From assembly GCA_013365325.1 (NCBI GenBank), contig JABVXV010000763.1, positions 1-10,092 of the forward strand: DNA of 10,092 nucleotides. Direction: 5' to 3'. Made by a program: the position numbers and the translations under genes. This DNA is from Dipetalonema caudispina (taxonomy: Eukaryota; Nematoda; Chromadorea; Rhabditida; Onchocercidae). Positions 9,320 through 10,092 of the stretch are shown in pieces. The notes beneath the pieces are model-generated. The model saw nothing but the letters and a program-made list of their open reading frames with translations. It was not told the DNA's origin and ran no database searches. The first letter of the stretch is position 1, and every line of letters begins with the position of its first letter.

Positions 9320-9816
9320 TCGATTACTTTAATTATAAGGAATGCATTATCCCTACTTTCGCGAAACAAATTCGAATTTCGCAACATCATTTGACCGAAA
9401 TAGTATTGGATGATTTGAAAGAACCCAATTATTGAACATAATTCAAATAAACAAAATGATACATTTGTCAATGAATCCATAATCAATTCAGCAGTACTAT
9501 GCACGCAAATTTTTACCGAAATATAAATGTCCATCGGTTATAACCGATATATTTGTCATTTCAGTTCGGATATTAACAACAATATCTGTGCATAAAAAAT
9601 TGTTATGCATAAAAATGCATTTAAAAAAAGTAGCATAAAATTAAATTCTATTATTTATCGGTTGAATGGAGATTGAGTGACTTATTTTTACTGTCTGAAA
9701 GCAATTCCCATTATTGAGTTAGCTTTTCAAGCTCACATAGTTATACTATAGATTTATATTTTCTGATTAAATGTTGAAAAGATAATATTTCGTCAAATAA
9801 CACAGCGTTTTATAGA
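9320..9816. other. Upstream intergenic DNA of the second gene, no gene seen
   Basis: This is AT-rich sequence between the retrotransposon remnant and the second gene. The minus-strand open stretch up to 9534 may still contain eroded pol sequence at its downstream end, but its N-terminal half shows no motif. A cluster of TGCATAAAA-like strings occurs at about 9588-9621. No upstream exon with a convincing start and donor for the second gene was found. Confidence 0.4.
9533..9548. repeat. Perfect 16-bp palindrome ATCGGTTATAACCGAT
   Basis: The sequence equals its own reverse complement over 16 bases. It sits about 400 bases before the ATG of the second gene and just outside the recognisable part of the retrotransposon remnant. 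It has the shape of a binding site for a dimeric DNA-binding protein, but no factor can be named from sequence alone and chance is possible. Confidence 0.85.
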
Positions 9817-9865
9817 ATGCAAATTTTGTGCCATATGCAAATTTTGCTATTTGGGCAAAATTTTG
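9817..9865 (+). promoter_or_regulatory. Repeated ATGCAAATTTTG motif upstream of the second gene
   Basis: ATGCAAATTTTG occurs exactly at 9817-9828 and 9835-9846, 18 bases apart, and a related GCAAAATTTTG follows at 9855-9865. The first eight bases, ATGCAAAT, are the canonical octamer recognised by POU-domain transcription factors. The cluster ends 66 bases before the ATG at 9932, a plausible promoter position. The repeat is direct observation; a regulatory role is inference. Confidence 0.4.
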
Positions 9866-9909
9866 GTAAATCGTCGACAATATTTTACTTCGTGTATATT
9901 GAATTCTAG

Positions 9910-10051
9910 GACAACTGATGTTAAATGTAAAATGGAGAAGAATAATCCGGAATCAGAAGAACTATCGGAAATGAAACAACTTTATCGTCATGAAATGGTA
10001 CTTCCACCATGTCGTGGTGCTGATCTGTTGAGAATGCCTCGATATAATAAG
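9910..10051 (+). CDS. Probable malic enzyme, N-terminal exon (gene continues beyond window)
   Basis: An open exon ends at a good donor (AAG|GTATCA, GT at 10052-10053). From ATG 9932 it encodes 40 residues and ends in phase 0. The C-terminal part, RG-x-DLLR-x-PRYNK (residues 28-40), matches the conserved N-terminal signature of malic enzymes, where it precedes a Gly-x-x-Phe-(T/S)-x-x-Glu-Arg segment that should lie in the next exon. Malic enzyme oxidatively decarboxylates malate to pyruvate with NAD(P); in parasitic nematodes a mitochondrial form supports malate dismutation. The exon start is uncertain. CTAG at 9906-9909 could be a trans-splice or cis-splice acceptor, and the frame is open upstream of 9932 without another Met. 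No transit peptide is seen from 9932, so either this form is cytosolic or a targeting exon lies upstream. The family call rests on about 13 residues. Confidence 0.6.
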
Positions 10052-10092
10052 GTATCACTTGTGTCACTGTATCATTTGATTTGCATATTTGT

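Larger units (their letters stand above)
7740..9320 (-). mobile_element. Decayed BEL/Pao LTR-retrotransposon pol remnant
   Basis: Reading leftward on the minus strand, homology to BEL/Pao pol is continuous but broken. It runs through the protease-to-RT linker (9021-9281), reverse transcriptase (8147-9017) and the RNase H-like region (7745-8140). In-frame stops lie at 9282-9284, 9018-9020, 9000-9002 and 8499-8501. Frame changes occur near 9284, 8427, 8222 and 8140, with short deletions near 8145 and 7835. Upstream of 9284 a second frame up to about 9320 still fits the end of the protease domain; homology beyond that is not clear. No gag, integrase, LTR, primer-binding site or target duplication was found, so this is an internal fragment of an old copy. 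Family assignment rests on characteristic strings such as YLPHHE, LRIVYDASA, GVVSSPF and SQYDPLGF. It cannot be expressed as an active protein. Confidence 0.92.

Overview
The window looks like nuclear DNA of a filarial nematode. It is AT-rich, its introns end in the nematode-type TTTTCAG acceptor, and its one complete gene is a filarial-type secreted cystatin of the CPI-2/onchocystatin family. I cannot name the species. No prokaryotic gene order, tRNA, rRNA or CRISPR array was seen.

Layout: (1) 1-336 is the 5' flank of the cystatin gene, ending in a pyrimidine-rich tract and AG at 305-306 that would suit spliced-leader trans-splicing. (2) 337-2274 is a four-exon cystatin gene on the + strand (exons 337-504, 1023-1175, 1387-1446, 2194-2274; all three introns phase 0; 153 residues). 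It carries a signal peptide, the Gly-Gly trunk, QVVAG, a PW loop and the SND legumain-binding motif. (3) 2275-7740 is about 5.5 kb with no gene I can support. It holds a T25/A35 inverted homopolymer pair (3233-3337), a CA microsatellite (5030-5086), a seven-copy minisatellite of 50-54 bp units (6397-6762) and a 277-base T-rich tract (7304-7580). (4) About 7740-9320, minus strand, is a decayed BEL/Pao LTR-retrotransposon pol remnant: the end of the protease region, reverse transcriptase, then the RNase H-like part. It is broken by stops, frameshifts and small deletions, and no LTRs or integrase are visible. (5) 9320-9909 is a non-coding upstream region with a perfect 16-bp palindrome and a pair of ATGCAAATTTTG repeats. 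(6) 9910-10051 is the first recognisable exon of a second + strand gene, probably malic enzyme, running off the right edge.

The two host genes are unlikely to be functionally linked: one makes a secreted protease inhibitor, the other a central-carbon enzyme. They share an orientation but lie about 7.6 kb apart, too far for a typical nematode operon. I found no convincing new multi-gene system. The points most worth a second look are the bipartite minisatellite, the repeated octamer-like motif just upstream of the second gene, the N-terminal layout of that gene, and the two large homopolymeric or strand-asymmetric tracts.
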